Positions 54,950 through 64,000 of a DNA stretch of 64,000 bases are shown here, in pieces. The notes below the pieces were generated by a model. It did not search any database. It was given only the letters and a program-made list of their open reading frames with translations, and was not told where the DNA came from. The DNA lies in NCBI RefSeq assembly GCF_016920785.2, contig NW_024609839.1:5978196-6042195 (forward strand), given 5' to 3'. The stretch's first letter is position 1; each line of letters begins with the position of its first letter. Position numbers and translations under genes: made by a program. Source of the DNA: Ixodes scapularis (lineage: Eukaryota; Arthropoda; Arachnida; Ixodida; Ixodidae).

Positions 54950-55900
54950 TGTGGGTACTGACCTTTCTACGCTCGGTACATGGCTAATATCCGAGAGATT
55001 CCTGCTGAAAAGTCCAGGACGTCGATTCATAGGTCCCCGCAAACAACGCACATGCTGCCAGATGTCCATGGGCGCTTTCCAGTGGAAAGTAACGTCGGGT
55101 TCCCGAAAGTCTTTTCTGGGTTTTGGGGGGAAAAAAGCCAATGATAAGAAATAAGTTCTGGAAGTCAGACGAAGTTGTAGGTGAGCAAAGTAAAATTGTT
55201 GAGGACAAGTTAAGTGCCCACAGTGTCATAGATGGAAAGTCCATGCGGCAGAGTGAAGACAAGTGAGGTTGCTGCCTTTCTATATTTCGCTTTCCCCAAT
55301 TCTCACTTCATTGTGAAGTGTCTTGTACGGTGGAACCAGTGCATCAGGGCGTCTCCCAAATTACTGATCTCAAATTCCCTGACTTTTCTAGAATTTCCCT
55401 TGACTATTTTGATAAAAACTTCCTGACCACTTCTGGGTAGAAGCATCATATTTCGGAAACGTTATTCAGCATGGTCGTGCCCATGCGCAACCGTCAAGCT
55501 TTGTTCCGTATCGCCGTTCCACTTTCAGGGGTCATTTTCCCTGATGAAGCCAACTTTTTGTCGATTTCCCTGAGAATTTCAGGTTGATAGACACCCTGAT
55601 GATGTGTCAGGTTAGATGGACACCACAAAAACGCAGACCATTGCATTCAAAATTATTTTGGCCATCAGGAGGAACCTAAAATATTCCCATGGAGAGAGAT
55701 AGAGAGTGGAGGGGCGGTGGAGGCTGCTGCTGCTATTGTCTACTTTTTCTTTTAAAAGAATATCAATTTAAGGCACAAAGGGAACGTAAGTAATACATCA
55801 GTAAGTGCACTGAGAGCACTTGAAGCACAAGGGGCACGGTCCTTACTGAGGAAACGGGAGGGTACTAAGTCTAGCTGTACCTGTTCTGCAGCACCCTCAC
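54950..55900. repeat. Diverged direct duplication, copy 1
   Basis: TACATGGCTAATATCCGAGA, GACGTCGATTCATAGGTCC, GAAATAAGTTCTGGAAGTCA and CCAGTGCATCAGGG recur in the same order at 57645-58412. Copy 1 has an extra stretch at about 55395-55590. The frames in both copies are open for 60-110 codons but I recognise no protein. Confidence 0.75.
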
Positions 55901-55904
55901 TCTT

Positions 55905-56375
55905 AAAAAAAAAAAAAAGAGTCGCTATGACTCTCTTTGGGGGTATTGGCGCTCCGCAGAATCGACTCCTCCACGACTCCAGTTTGTAAAGTCCCTCGAC
56001 TCTTTTTTTAAAGAGAGTCGCCACGACTCCATGTGGGGAGTCTTTGCGCGCTACAGGTTTGAGTCCTCCACGACTCAGAGTCACTTGACTCTTATTTAAA
56101 GAAGAGTCCTTTGACTCTCATCACACTGGAGTCATGGTAGTGTATGGGCGACTCTAGGTGACGTAGTCAACTGCGACACTTTAACGACTCTTATCCAACG
56201 GAGAAAAAGAGTCACACGACTCCTTCCTGGTAATCCCCGTGACTCTGTAACAAGAGTTGTGAGGACCCTCCTTTTATAAAGAGTCCCCCGACTCCTATCG
56301 CAAAAGAGTCATGGGAGTGTATGAGCGACTCTCCGAAAGATAGTTAGTGCTGACTCTCACTTTGTCTGGAGTATA
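55905..56375. repeat. GAGTC/GACTC dyad array
   Basis: About 25 copies of GAGTC or GACTC lie in 470 bases. Seven or more form dyads GAGTC-N4 to 6-GACTC, such as GAGTCGCCACGACTC and GAGTCACTTGACTC. It is preceded by an A run inside ACTCTTAAA...AAGAGTC, which is itself inverted. Confidence 0.8.
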
Positions 56376-57644
56376 GGAGCCCTAGTCAAGTATCAGTTTG
56401 TTGAACAAAGGGAGGCATTGTGATCGTTAGGAGACTTCTTGCCGCCTGCGAGGTTCAACTTGAATTTCCCTAAAACAAGGGTAGTAACATCAACTGTGTG
56501 AAAGTATAAAAGTTGAAATGGAAACTTCGATTCCACCTAAAAGAAGCGGTAACATCAATCGTCTGCAAGTGTAAACGTCGAAATGCAGAAGTGATATCTT
56601 ACAATTTCCTGTAATGAAGCATGGAAAAATGAATGATGATGGTCTTAACGATGCTGAACTTAATGCTGCTCTAAAAGTTATCATGAAACACAACAGAAGC
56701 TTTCAGGGCGGCATTGTTTTGTTACATTGGAATTTGCACACAACAAAAAGAAAGTAAAAGTTTTTTTTTAATCGGCAGCTTAACTTTCTATTTGATTATA
56801 CTTATCATTTATAATAGGGTGTATATCTTTTTTATCACATGTCTAGACTATTGGCAAGAGCTGGTGTGAACGAGCATGTTCTGTTGCTTCATGCATGCTT
56901 TGAGTGGACAGGTGGGTGTCAATAAAGTGCAGGAATCTTGAAATTTAACAATAAAGATAGCTGTTTTCTCTCAGCTCATATCACTGTCATTTGTGCAAAT
57001 GCAACTTCATGAGTCCTACCATGCAGGTACTACAAAACAAGCCACAAGTATTTAAAGCAATTACTTTATTAGAAACTAATGTGATACATATTGGCTCAAA
57101 AGCCTGCTTCGGCTTATCACAGGGGTTTTATCACAATAACTAAACAAATAACATCATAAGAAATAATACTAATACACAAAACTGGTATAACTATTAGACA
57201 ATAACGAAAATAAATTACAATGACAAGTTTTGTGAAGGCTTGCTTTGCCTGCTTGGTGTTGAGGATTAAATTAGAATAAAAAAATGACAACAAGTTTACT
57301 AACAGCTTTGTTTGCCCACTTGCTGTTTTTTTTTCAAAGCTTTGTTTTTCTTTTTGCGGTTTCTTCTATGGTTTGAATCCTCAGATCAACAGATGCACAA
57401 AAATAAATCTAACAGAAGTTTAGATACACAATTGAACACACAAACCTTTGTATTATAGCTGGAATATTCACCAAATACATATGGAAAACATTAAAACAGT
57501 AACCGTTATTGGTAATTCTTTTTCCCTGTTCTAGGAATGTGCTCCGAGTGCTGTCACAACTTTCACAGCTCTTACCAAAATCTTTGTATTTTTTTGACCC
57601 ATGAGGGTGCTCAAGCACACAAAGTGTGCTTCGTCGATTCCCCC
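56376..57644. other. AT-rich non-coding interval
   Basis: Short inexact repeats of TCAACTGTGTGAAAGTATAAA and TCAATCGTCTGCAAGTGTAAA occur at 56490-56570. AATAAA-type signals lie near 56920-56955. No gene is recognised. Confidence 0.3.
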
Positions 57645-58412
57645 CCACATACTGACCTTTCTATGTTCAGTACATGGCTAATACCCGAGAGATTCTTGCT
57701 GAAAAGTCCAGGACGTCGATTCATAGGTCCTCGCAGACAACGCACATGCTGCCAGGTGTCCATCGGTGCTGTCCAATGAAAAGTAACGCCGGGTTCCCGA
57801 AAGTTTTTACTGGGTCCTGGGGAAAAAAAGCCAATGATAAGAAATAAGTTCTGGAAGTCAGACGAAGTTGTAGGTGAGCAAAGTAAAATTGTCGAGGACA
57901 TGTTAAGTGCCCACAGTGTCATAGATGGAAAGTCCATGCAGCAGAGTGAAGGAAAGTGAGGAAGACGCCCATTGCTGCCTTTCTATATTTCGCTTTCCCC
58001 AATTCTCACTTGATTGTGAAGTGTTTCGTACGGTGGAACCAGTGCATCAGGGTGTCTACCAAATTACTGATTTTAAATTCCTTGACTTTTCTAGAATTGG
58101 TAGACACCCTGATGATGTATCAGGTTACAGATGGGCACCATAAAAATGGAGACTATTGCATTCGAAATTATTTTAGCCATCAGGAGGAACTTAAAATATT
58201 CCCATGGAGAGAGATAGAGAGTGGAGGTTCGGGGGAGGCTGCTTCTGCTATTGTCTGCTTTTTCTTTTAAAAAAATATCAATTTAAGGCTCAAAGGGAAC
58301 GTAAATAATAAATAAGTAATTGCACTGAGAGCACTTGAAGCACAAGGGGCATGGCCCCTACTGAGGAAAGAGGGGAGGGTACCAAGTCTAGCTGAACCTG
58401 TTCTGCAGCACC
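57645..58412. repeat. Diverged direct duplication, copy 2
   Basis: It matches 54956-55900 (about nine in ten bases by eye) apart from a missing segment of about 170 bases before GGTAGACACCCTGATGATG. It ends at CTGTTCTGCAGCACCCT, shared with copy 1 at about 55890. Confidence 0.75.
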
Positions 58413-58932
58413 CTGCATAAGCTAGGTGCTAGGCAAGACTGGGGCTTATCTACTGAGACTGTCTAGTACAGTCAAAGAAAGCATTATAAAATTCTTTGCT
58501 GGGCAAGCTGCTTCGTGGCTGCAATGAAAAAAAAAAGAGTCCATTAAGACAGGGACAAGGAAGGAAGGGAAGACTTTTTCCTGAATAAACTAGTTGGTAG
58601 TGAGCACTTGTTTCTTCCTTTCTCGTCCCCGTCTTATTGTGCTCCCTTTTTAGTTGTAACGAAAACAAGCCACGATGAAATTTAGAGAGGGCTTAAAGCT
58701 TGCTTTAACATCTGTGTGCGTGCGAGGGAATGCTTCATGTACAAGGCCTACTACAAGGTAGTAATCATAACAATTTTCCATCTGAGTAACAAAATAATGC
58801 ATCTCTGCACTACAAAGTATCCTATAACTGTTCGTGTGCTGTACCGATATAGGCATCTTTTGCATGCAGAAATGGTGGGACACGAAAAATAATAGTAATT
58901 TGTTTATCATCTTTGCTTAGATTTTTTGCTTA
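58413..58932. other. Non-coding interval
   Basis: No gene is seen. It ends at the insertion point of the LINE. Confidence 0.3.
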
Positions 58933-60735
58933 GGGCACGGCATCGCATTGGAAACAACGATGTCAATCCTTTCTTCCGTCGTTCAGGTGTTGCTGACAGC
59001 TGCATACGCAACAACGTCGCCCGGTCATCTTCACGGACACTTCTTCGACTGCGATGGCCTTTGGATCGTCCCAGCGAGTGACTCGACAGCTATCCCGGTG
59101 GCACCAACGATCAAGTCACCACGCTTGGCCTACAACGTGTATGGTGTCTGGCAACCTGGGACGTCACCGAACAGCTATCTGGATGCATGGCTGCTTAAGC
59201 TAGTCAGTCAGCGAGGCCAGTTGGGGCACGGCATAGCATTGGAAACAACGATGTCAATCCTTTTCTCCGTCGTTCAGGTGTTGCTGACAGCTGCATACGC
59301 AACAGCGTCGCCCGGTCATCTTCACGGACACTTCTTCGACTGCGATGACCTTTCGATCGTCCCAGCGAGTGACTCGACAGCTATCCCGGTGGCACCAACG
59401 ATCAAGTCACCACGCTTGGCCTACAACGTGTATGGTGTCTGGCAACCTGGGACGTCACCGAACAGCTATCTGGATGCATGGCTGCTTAAGCTAGTCAGTC
59501 AGCGAGGCCAGTTGGGGCACGGCATAGCATTGGAAACAACGATGTCAATCCTTTTCTCCGTCGTTCAGGTGTTGCTGACAGCTGCATACGCAACAGCGTC
59601 GCCCGGTCATCTTCACGGACACTTCTTCGACTGCGATGACCTTTCGATCGTCCCAGCGAGTGACTCGACAGCTATCCCGGTGGCACCAACGATCAAGTCA
59701 CCACGCTTGGCCTACAACGTGTATGGTGTCTGGCAACCTGGGACGTCACCGAACAGCTATCTGGATGCATGGCTGCTTAAGCTAGTCAGTCAGCGAGGCC
59801 AGTTGGGGCACGGCATCGCATTGGAAACAACGATGTCAATCCTTTTCTCCGTCGTTCAGGTGTTGCTGACAGCTGCATACGCAACAGCGTCGCCCGGTCA
59901 TCTTCACGGACACTTCTTCGACTGCGATGGCCTTTGGATCGTCCCAGCGAGTGACTCGACAGCTATCCCGGTGGCACCAACGATCAAGTCACCACGCTTG
60001 GCCTACAACGTGTATGGTGTCTGGCAACCTGGGACGTCACCGAACAGCTATCTGGATGCATGGCCACTTAAGCTAGTCAGTCAGCGAGGCCAGTTGGGGC
60101 ACGGCATCGCATTGGAAACAACGATGTCAATCCTTTTCTCCGTCGTTCAGGTGTTGCTGACAGCTGCATACGCAACAGCGTCGCCCGGTCATCTTCACGG
60201 ACACTTCTTCGACTGCGATGACCTTTGGATCGTCCCAGCGAGTGACTCGACAGCTATCCCGGTGGCACCAACGATCAAGTCACCACGCTTGGCCTACAAC
60301 GTGTATGGTGTCTGGCAACCTGGGACGTCACCGAACAGCTATCTGGATGCATGGCTGCTTAAGCTAGTCAGTCAGCGAGGCCAGTTGGGGCACGGCATAG
60401 CATTGGAAACAACGATGTCAATCCTTTTCTCCGTCGTTCAGGTGTTGCTGACAGCTGCATACGTAACAGCGTCGCCCGGTCATCTTCACGGACACTTCTT
60501 CGACTGCGATGGCCTTTGGATCGTCCCAGCGAGTGACTCGACAGCTATCCCGGTGGCACCAACGATCAAGTCACCACGCTTGGCCTACAACGTGTATGGT
60601 GTCTGGCAACCTGGGACGTCACCGAACAGCTATCTGGATGCATGGCTACTTAAGCTAGTCAGTCAGCGAGGCCAGTTGGGGCACGGCATCGCATTGGAAA
60701 CAACGATGTCAATCCTTTTCTCCGTCGCTCAAGTT
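58933..60735 (+). repeat. Tandem 291-bp monomers
   Basis: GGGCACGGCAT(C/A)GC starts at 58933, 59224, 59515, 59806, 60097, 60388 and 60679, exactly 291 bases apart. The six full units are nearly identical; they differ at positions such as GATGGCCTTTGG versus GATGACCTTTCG. The seventh ends after CTTTTCTCCGTCGCTCAAG. 291 is 97 codons, so the array stays in one frame. Confidence 0.97.
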
Positions 60736-61272
60736 GGTTACGTTCCCAATTCTCACTGCCACCGAAGTAACGACCCCTGTTTGATTGCGGTGTCGTGCCC
60801 CTACGACGTTTCTGAGTGTCGACGCCGACTGTTTATGATCCTGGCACAGAGTGCGCATGCCGTTTACCTAGCATTACTAACCCTGCAATTGTCTGGAGAT
60901 ATCGAAACCAATCCCGGACCAGACAGTGTTGATTCCCAAGTAGCTAATATTTTGAGCATTGTAACTAGAATTGAGATTGGCCAAAGCCACATGCTTACCG
61001 AAATTAAGAAGCTCCAGGACGCCCAGTCATCAACAGATGTGGCAATAAAGAACCTTAAAGAAAAGGTAGCGGCAATAGAGGCCGATCTAAGCTCTATGAG
61101 GGCGGCTTCGGATGGGAGCGGAAGCAGTTCGGAATTTTCCAACAAAATTGCATTGGAGTTATCGCAAGGTGCGACGATGCCGAAAACAGGCTTCGGAGAT
61201 CGAACTTATTGTTCTTTGGAATCTCTGACTTGCAAAATGAAACTTGGATTCAATCGGAGGCAACTATTTTGA
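58960..61272 (+). CDS. Monomer-array polypeptide, 2A site and start of ORF1
   Basis: The first ATG is at 58960. Every monomer has an ATG at the same place, 27 bases after GGGCAC, so translation could begin in any unit. Each 97-residue repeat opens with a hydrophobic MSILFSVVQVLLTAAYATAS, resembling a signal peptide, and continues HLHGHFFDCD, WIVPASDSTAIPVAPTIKSP and NVYGVWQPGTSPNSYLDAWL. After the last unit, VGYVPNSHCHRSNDPCLIAV and HAVYLALLTLQLSGDIETNP lead into the 2A site. Then comes the coiled coil of ORF1 (HMLTEIKKLQDAQSSTDVAI, NLKEKVAAIEADLSSM). A frameshift near 61170 ends the frame early at 61272. Function of the repeats is unknown. Confidence 0.8.
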   Translation: MSILSSVVQVLLTAAYATTSPGHLHGHFFDCDGLWIVPASDSTAIPVAPTIKSPRLAYNVYGVWQPGTSPNSYLDAWLLKLVSQRGQLGHGIALETTMSILFSVVQVLLTAAYATASPGHLHGHFFDCDDLSIVPASDSTAIPVAPTIKSPRLAYNVYGVWQPGTSPNSYLDAWLLKLVSQRGQLGHGIALETTMSILFSVVQVLLTAAYATASPGHLHGHFFDCDDLSIVPASDSTAIPVAPTIKSPRLAYNVYGVWQPGTSPNSYLDAWLLKLVSQRGQLGHGIALETTMSILFSVVQVLLTAAYATASPGHLHGHFFDCDGLWIVPASDSTAIPVAPTIKSPRLAYNVYGVWQPGTSPNSYLDAWPLKLVSQRGQLGHGIALETTMSILFSVVQVLLTAAYATASPGHLHGHFFDCDDLWIVPASDSTAIPVAPTIKSPRLAYNVYGVWQPGTSPNSYLDAWLLKLVSQRGQLGHGIALETTMSILFSVVQVLLTAAYVTASPGHLHGHFFDCDGLWIVPASDSTAIPVAPTIKSPRLAYNVYGVWQPGTSPNSYLDAWLLKLVSQRGQLGHGIALETTMSILFSVAQVGYVPNSHCHRSNDPCLIAVSCPYDVSECRRRLFMILAQSAHAVYLALLTLQLSGDIETNPGPDSVDSQVANILSIVTRIEIGQSHMLTEIKKLQDAQSSTDVAIKNLKEKVAAIEADLSSMRAASDGSGSSSEFSNKIALELSQGATMPKTGFGDRTYCSLESLTCKMKLGFNRRQLF
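60895..60921 (+). other. 2A ribosome-skipping motif
   Basis: The codons read G-D-I-E-T-N-P-G-P, the full consensus D-(V/I)-E-x-N-P-G-P, preceded by a Leu-rich LALLTLQLS as usual. In 2A peptides the ribosome fails to form the Gly-Pro bond and continues, giving two proteins. The upstream product would end ...NPG and ORF1p would start with Pro-Asp. Such sites are known in APE-type LINEs. The in-frame position just before the coiled coil supports a real role. Confidence 0.88.
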
Positions 61273-61615
61273 GCTTCTGTGAGCAACGGCTGGGAATTAA
61301 GCTGGACCGGAACGACCTTGAGCGGTCACATAGGCTTGGAAAGTTTTTACCCAACAAAAATCGGCCCATCATTGTCAAGTTCTTGCGTTACAAAGATAGA
61401 CAGAACATCCTCTCTTCGGGCTTTAAACTAAAAGATTCTGAGTACGCCATTCGGGAAGACTTATCGACGCTGTCCGCACCGCTCGTAACAAACTGTACTT
61501 GTTTGCTCGGTCTCAAAATGAAACATTCAAAATCCGCTATGATAAGCTGCATATGAATAATAAGTGCTATAAATATGACGTTACCTCCGACTCTGTTATA
61601 GAAGTCTCTAGATAA
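61165..61615 (+). pseudogene. LINE copy 2 ORF1, RRM and C-terminal part
   Basis: In the frame after the shift, AENRLRRSNLLFFGISDLQN, FCEQRLGIKLDRNDLERSHR and NRPIIVKFLRYKDRQNILSS are followed by YAIREDLS. A second shift then leads to FKIRYDKLHMNNKCYKYDVT. This is the RRM and C-terminal domain of L1-type ORF1 proteins, which bind RNA. Two frameshifts make it non-functional as written. Confidence 0.8.
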
Positions 61616-61675
61616 CTGAAGATTCCTAACGTCACACCCCTTCGCCCAGCTGCGCACGCGAGGCAGTCAAAAAGT

Positions 61676-62405
61676 TTGAACTACAGTGTTACATTTACTA
61701 ATATACGCAGTGTTATGACTAAACGTGATGATCTAAGTGCATTCATTTGTGACAATAACTCTAGCATTGTCATTCTAACGGAATCCTGGCTGAAACCCGA
61801 AATAAACGACAGCGAAATGTTTCCTGATGAACTGCAGTTTGAGGTTTATCGATGCGATAGGATTTCGAAACGAGGAGGGGGAGTGCTCATCCTGATAAAA
61901 AAATGTGTCTCCTCATTTTGTGTTCGAGCCTGTCCTGACCTAGACTGTGCTCGTCTGCATTACATCGGCATTTAGGCAAACCACAATCGGCGCATGTTAT
62001 CGGGCGCCAAGTCGGGATAGTGATTATTGTGACAATCTGCACTCTGTTTTGCTTAACATTCAGGGCCTTTACCCGAAAGCGCAATTCCTAATCTTTGGCG
62101 ACTTCAACTTTCCAGACATTGACTGGTTTAATTATACCACAAGCGGGTCGAATGATGCTAAAGAATTTCTCGATAACTGCTTGAACTTCAACCTCATCCA
62201 AGTTGTTAATCAGCCCACTCGTCGTGATAGCATTCTTGATCTTGTCCTTACTAGCTCTCCGGAACTTATAGAAAACGTTGACTCTGTTCCATGTTTAAGT
62301 GACCACAATATCTTGCTCATTGAGTTATCCATTCCCGTCCTCACGAGGAACCCCACAATCAAAACAATCCGCGACTTCAACAAAGCTGATTACGTGGCAA
62401 TATAA
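61676..62405 (+). pseudogene. LINE copy 2 APE endonuclease
   Basis: FTNIRSVMTKRDDLSAFICD (N block), IVILTESWLKPEINDSEMFP (E block), RISKRGGGVLILIKKCVSSF, IGACYRAPSRDSDYCDN, FLIFGDFNFPDIDWFNYTTS (GDFN), RRDSILDLVLTSSPE and CLSDHNILLIELSIP (SDH) are present. The N, E, D and H blocks of the APE fold are complete. A single frameshift near 61950 and a stop at 62403-62405 break it. Confidence 0.88.
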
Positions 62406-64000
62406 ATCAGCACTTATCTTCCTTTTATCAAACATACGCCGAAAACTTTTTTTCAAGGTCGGTTGAAGAAAACTGGTTACTTTTTAAAAATAAAATAAAC
62501 AGTCTCACTGAGCAGTTCGTCCCCACTGTCACTGTGCGGAGCGACAGGTATAACCCCTGGTATAACAAAACACTGCGTTCATTGAACAATAAAAAGAAAC
62601 GTTTGTATAAAAGAGCGAAACGGCTGAACGTTAACTCTGTTTGGAATGAATACTTTGCGTGCCTCAAAACTTATACAAAAAGTATTAGATCGTCAAAACA
62701 GAAATTCTTCTTTTTAGATTTAACAAGAATTTTGCGCTCTAATCCTCAGAAGTTTTGCAAAATATTTTCGCCTAGAGGCACTCATTCGATTCATCTTCAG
62801 GACGAAAATGGAGTCGCTGTACCTGAGCTTCATTGCGCTACTGTATTAAATAATTATTTCTCTTCTGCTCTTTTGTGTTCACTTGTGAAAATACCACTGA
62901 TATTCCATGTTTACCCTTGTCCGACTTTGTACCTATGGCTTCCATTGACATTTCAGCCGATGGAATACTTCACCTCATAGAAAGATTAGAACTAGCGTCA
63001 TCTTGTGGTCCCGATCATATAAACCCGAAAATTCTTAGCAATACCAAAGTTACATCTAGTGATTGTCTTAAATTGATCTTTTCTCAGTCACTGAAGCAAG
63101 GTTGCTTACCCTTGGGCTGGAAGCTGGGCAAGGTCGTTCTAGTCTTTAAAAGCGGCGATCATAAGCTGCCCTCGAACTACCGTCCTATTTCATTAACCTG
63201 CATGGCGTCCAAACTTCTTGAGCATGTAATATTTTCTCAAGTTATATCCCACCTAGAAGAAAATAACTTTTTTTGCAATCGCCAGCATGGTTTTCGGAGG
63301 GGCTTCTCGTGCGAAACGCAACTTGTAGAGTTAACTCATGAACTTTTCACTAATACTGACTCACTAAGCCAAACAGATGCCTTGTTCCTTGGTTTCTCGA
63401 AGGCATTCGACAGGGTTCCTCATCATCGCCGAATCGATAAACTTTCTTGTCTTGGCATTGACCCTCTTGTTGTCTCCTGGATACGTGACTTTCTTTTTTC
63501 TCGTACCCAGTTCACTGTTGCTAAAAAACCAAAAATCAAACTGCAGTCGCATCACTTCTGGGGTTCCTCAGGGATCCGTGCTTGGACCTTTACTGTTTCT
63601 AATATTTATTAACGATTTACCTAACTTAATCACGTCTAGCATCCGTCTCTCCGCGGATGACTGTGTTCTGTATCGCAAAATTAATTCTCACAATAACCAT
63701 CTTCAGCTTCAAAGTGATTTAAGTTTAATTTATGATTGGTGCTCCAAATGGCTTATGTTATTGAATATGTCAAGATGCAAGCTGGTTCGGTTTACTCGAA
63801 AAAAAAAAAAAAAACAAGCAACTTTTCATATTTTATTGGCTCCGACCTAGTTGACTCTACATCTTATTATAAATACCTCGGTGTAACGCTGACAAGTGAT
63901 CTAATCTGGAATAACCACATCGAAACTATTGTGGCAGAAGCTTCCCAAACTCTGGGGTACATCAAACGAAATTTGAAAGAAGCGCCCTCTCACTTACGGA
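62406..64000 (+). pseudogene. LINE copy 2 linker and reverse transcriptase (partial)
   Basis: The linker (WYNKTLRSLNNKKKRLYKRA) is followed by HLIERLELASSCGPDHINPK and WKLGKVVLVFKSGDHKLPSN. Then come YRPISLTCMASKLLEHVIFS, NRQHGFRRGFSCETQLVELT, DALFLGFSKAFDRVPHHRRI and ITSGVPQGSVLGPLLFLIFI, which precede LSADDCVLY. The catalytic pair is ADD, intact here unlike FADN in copy 1; the A motif LDFSKAFD is LGFSKAFD, losing its first Asp. Frameshifts are near 62860, 63560 and 63800. YKYLGVTLTSDLIWNNHIET lies near the window end. Confidence 0.85.

Larger units (their letters stand above)
58933..64000 (+). mobile_element. CR1/L2-like LINE, copy 2, with 5' monomers and 2A (runs off the window)
   Basis: Order: six full 291-bp monomers, a partial seventh, a 2A site, coiled-coil and RRM ORF1, APE endonuclease and reverse transcriptase. 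The 3' end lies beyond base 64000. It begins at GGGCACGG, exactly at a monomer boundary, like copy 1. The coding parts after the 2A site have several frameshifts, but the conserved blocks are well preserved, so it is younger than copy 1. Confidence 0.88.

Noticed and set aside
61887..62084. Minus-strand frames in the second LINE
   Set aside because: Antisense shadows of the endonuclease and reverse transcriptase.

Overview
This 64 kb window is a transposon-dense stretch of an animal genome, most likely an arthropod and plausibly a hard tick. I see no intact host gene. The organism call rests on the mix of element families (BEL/Pao and Gypsy LTR elements, CR1/L2-like and I-like LINEs, Penelope-like elements, P/THAP, pogo/Tigger, hAT and TTAA-type MITEs) and on low-complexity runs typical of such genomes. 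There are no bacterial operons, ribosome binding sites or CRISPR arrays.

Layout. 1-11.8 kb: a Penelope-like 3' end, a short C2H2-finger ORF, TTAA-flanked MITEs (two of them abutting), an hAT element with an 8-bp target duplication, and a tRNA-derived SINE-like stretch. 12.1-19.3 kb: a nest in which a P-element/THAP transposase relic is interrupted by a pogo-like MITE and then by a CR1/L2-like LINE; that LINE is itself interrupted by another LINE 3' end, a Tigger fragment and a long-TIR MITE. 19.3-34.6 kb: mostly non-coding, with Penelope relics, hairpin MITEs, a probable Gypsy LTR and a Gypsy integrase relic. 34.66-40.63 kb: a full-length but frameshifted BEL/Pao element with LTRs, tRNA-Phe primer site and a CTGAC target duplication. 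41.45-46.75 kb: a TA-flanked TIR element that carries a Gypsy element on the minus strand (tRNA-Leu primer site, GTTTC target duplication). 47.7-50.0 kb: an I-clade LINE relic with an hAT MITE in its gag. 50.26-52.43 kb: two adjacent copies of a strange element built from blocks of short palindromes. 53.48-54.79 kb: a near-perfect head-to-head Penelope dimer. 54.95-58.4 kb: a diverged direct duplication and a GAGTC/GACTC-rich array. 58.93 kb to the end: a second CR1/L2-like LINE.

The most interesting system is in the two CR1/L2-like LINEs. Each starts with tandem monomers (279 bp in one, six of 291 bp in the other). The monomers have lengths divisible by three, stay open in one frame, and each carries its own in-frame ATG. 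The array runs directly into a 2A-type ribosome-skipping motif placed just before the L1-type ORF1. This suggests a 5' region in which every monomer can supply both a transcript start and a start codon, with the N-terminal peptide then separated from ORF1p by 2A. Most coding regions here are broken, so the annotation is largely of relics.
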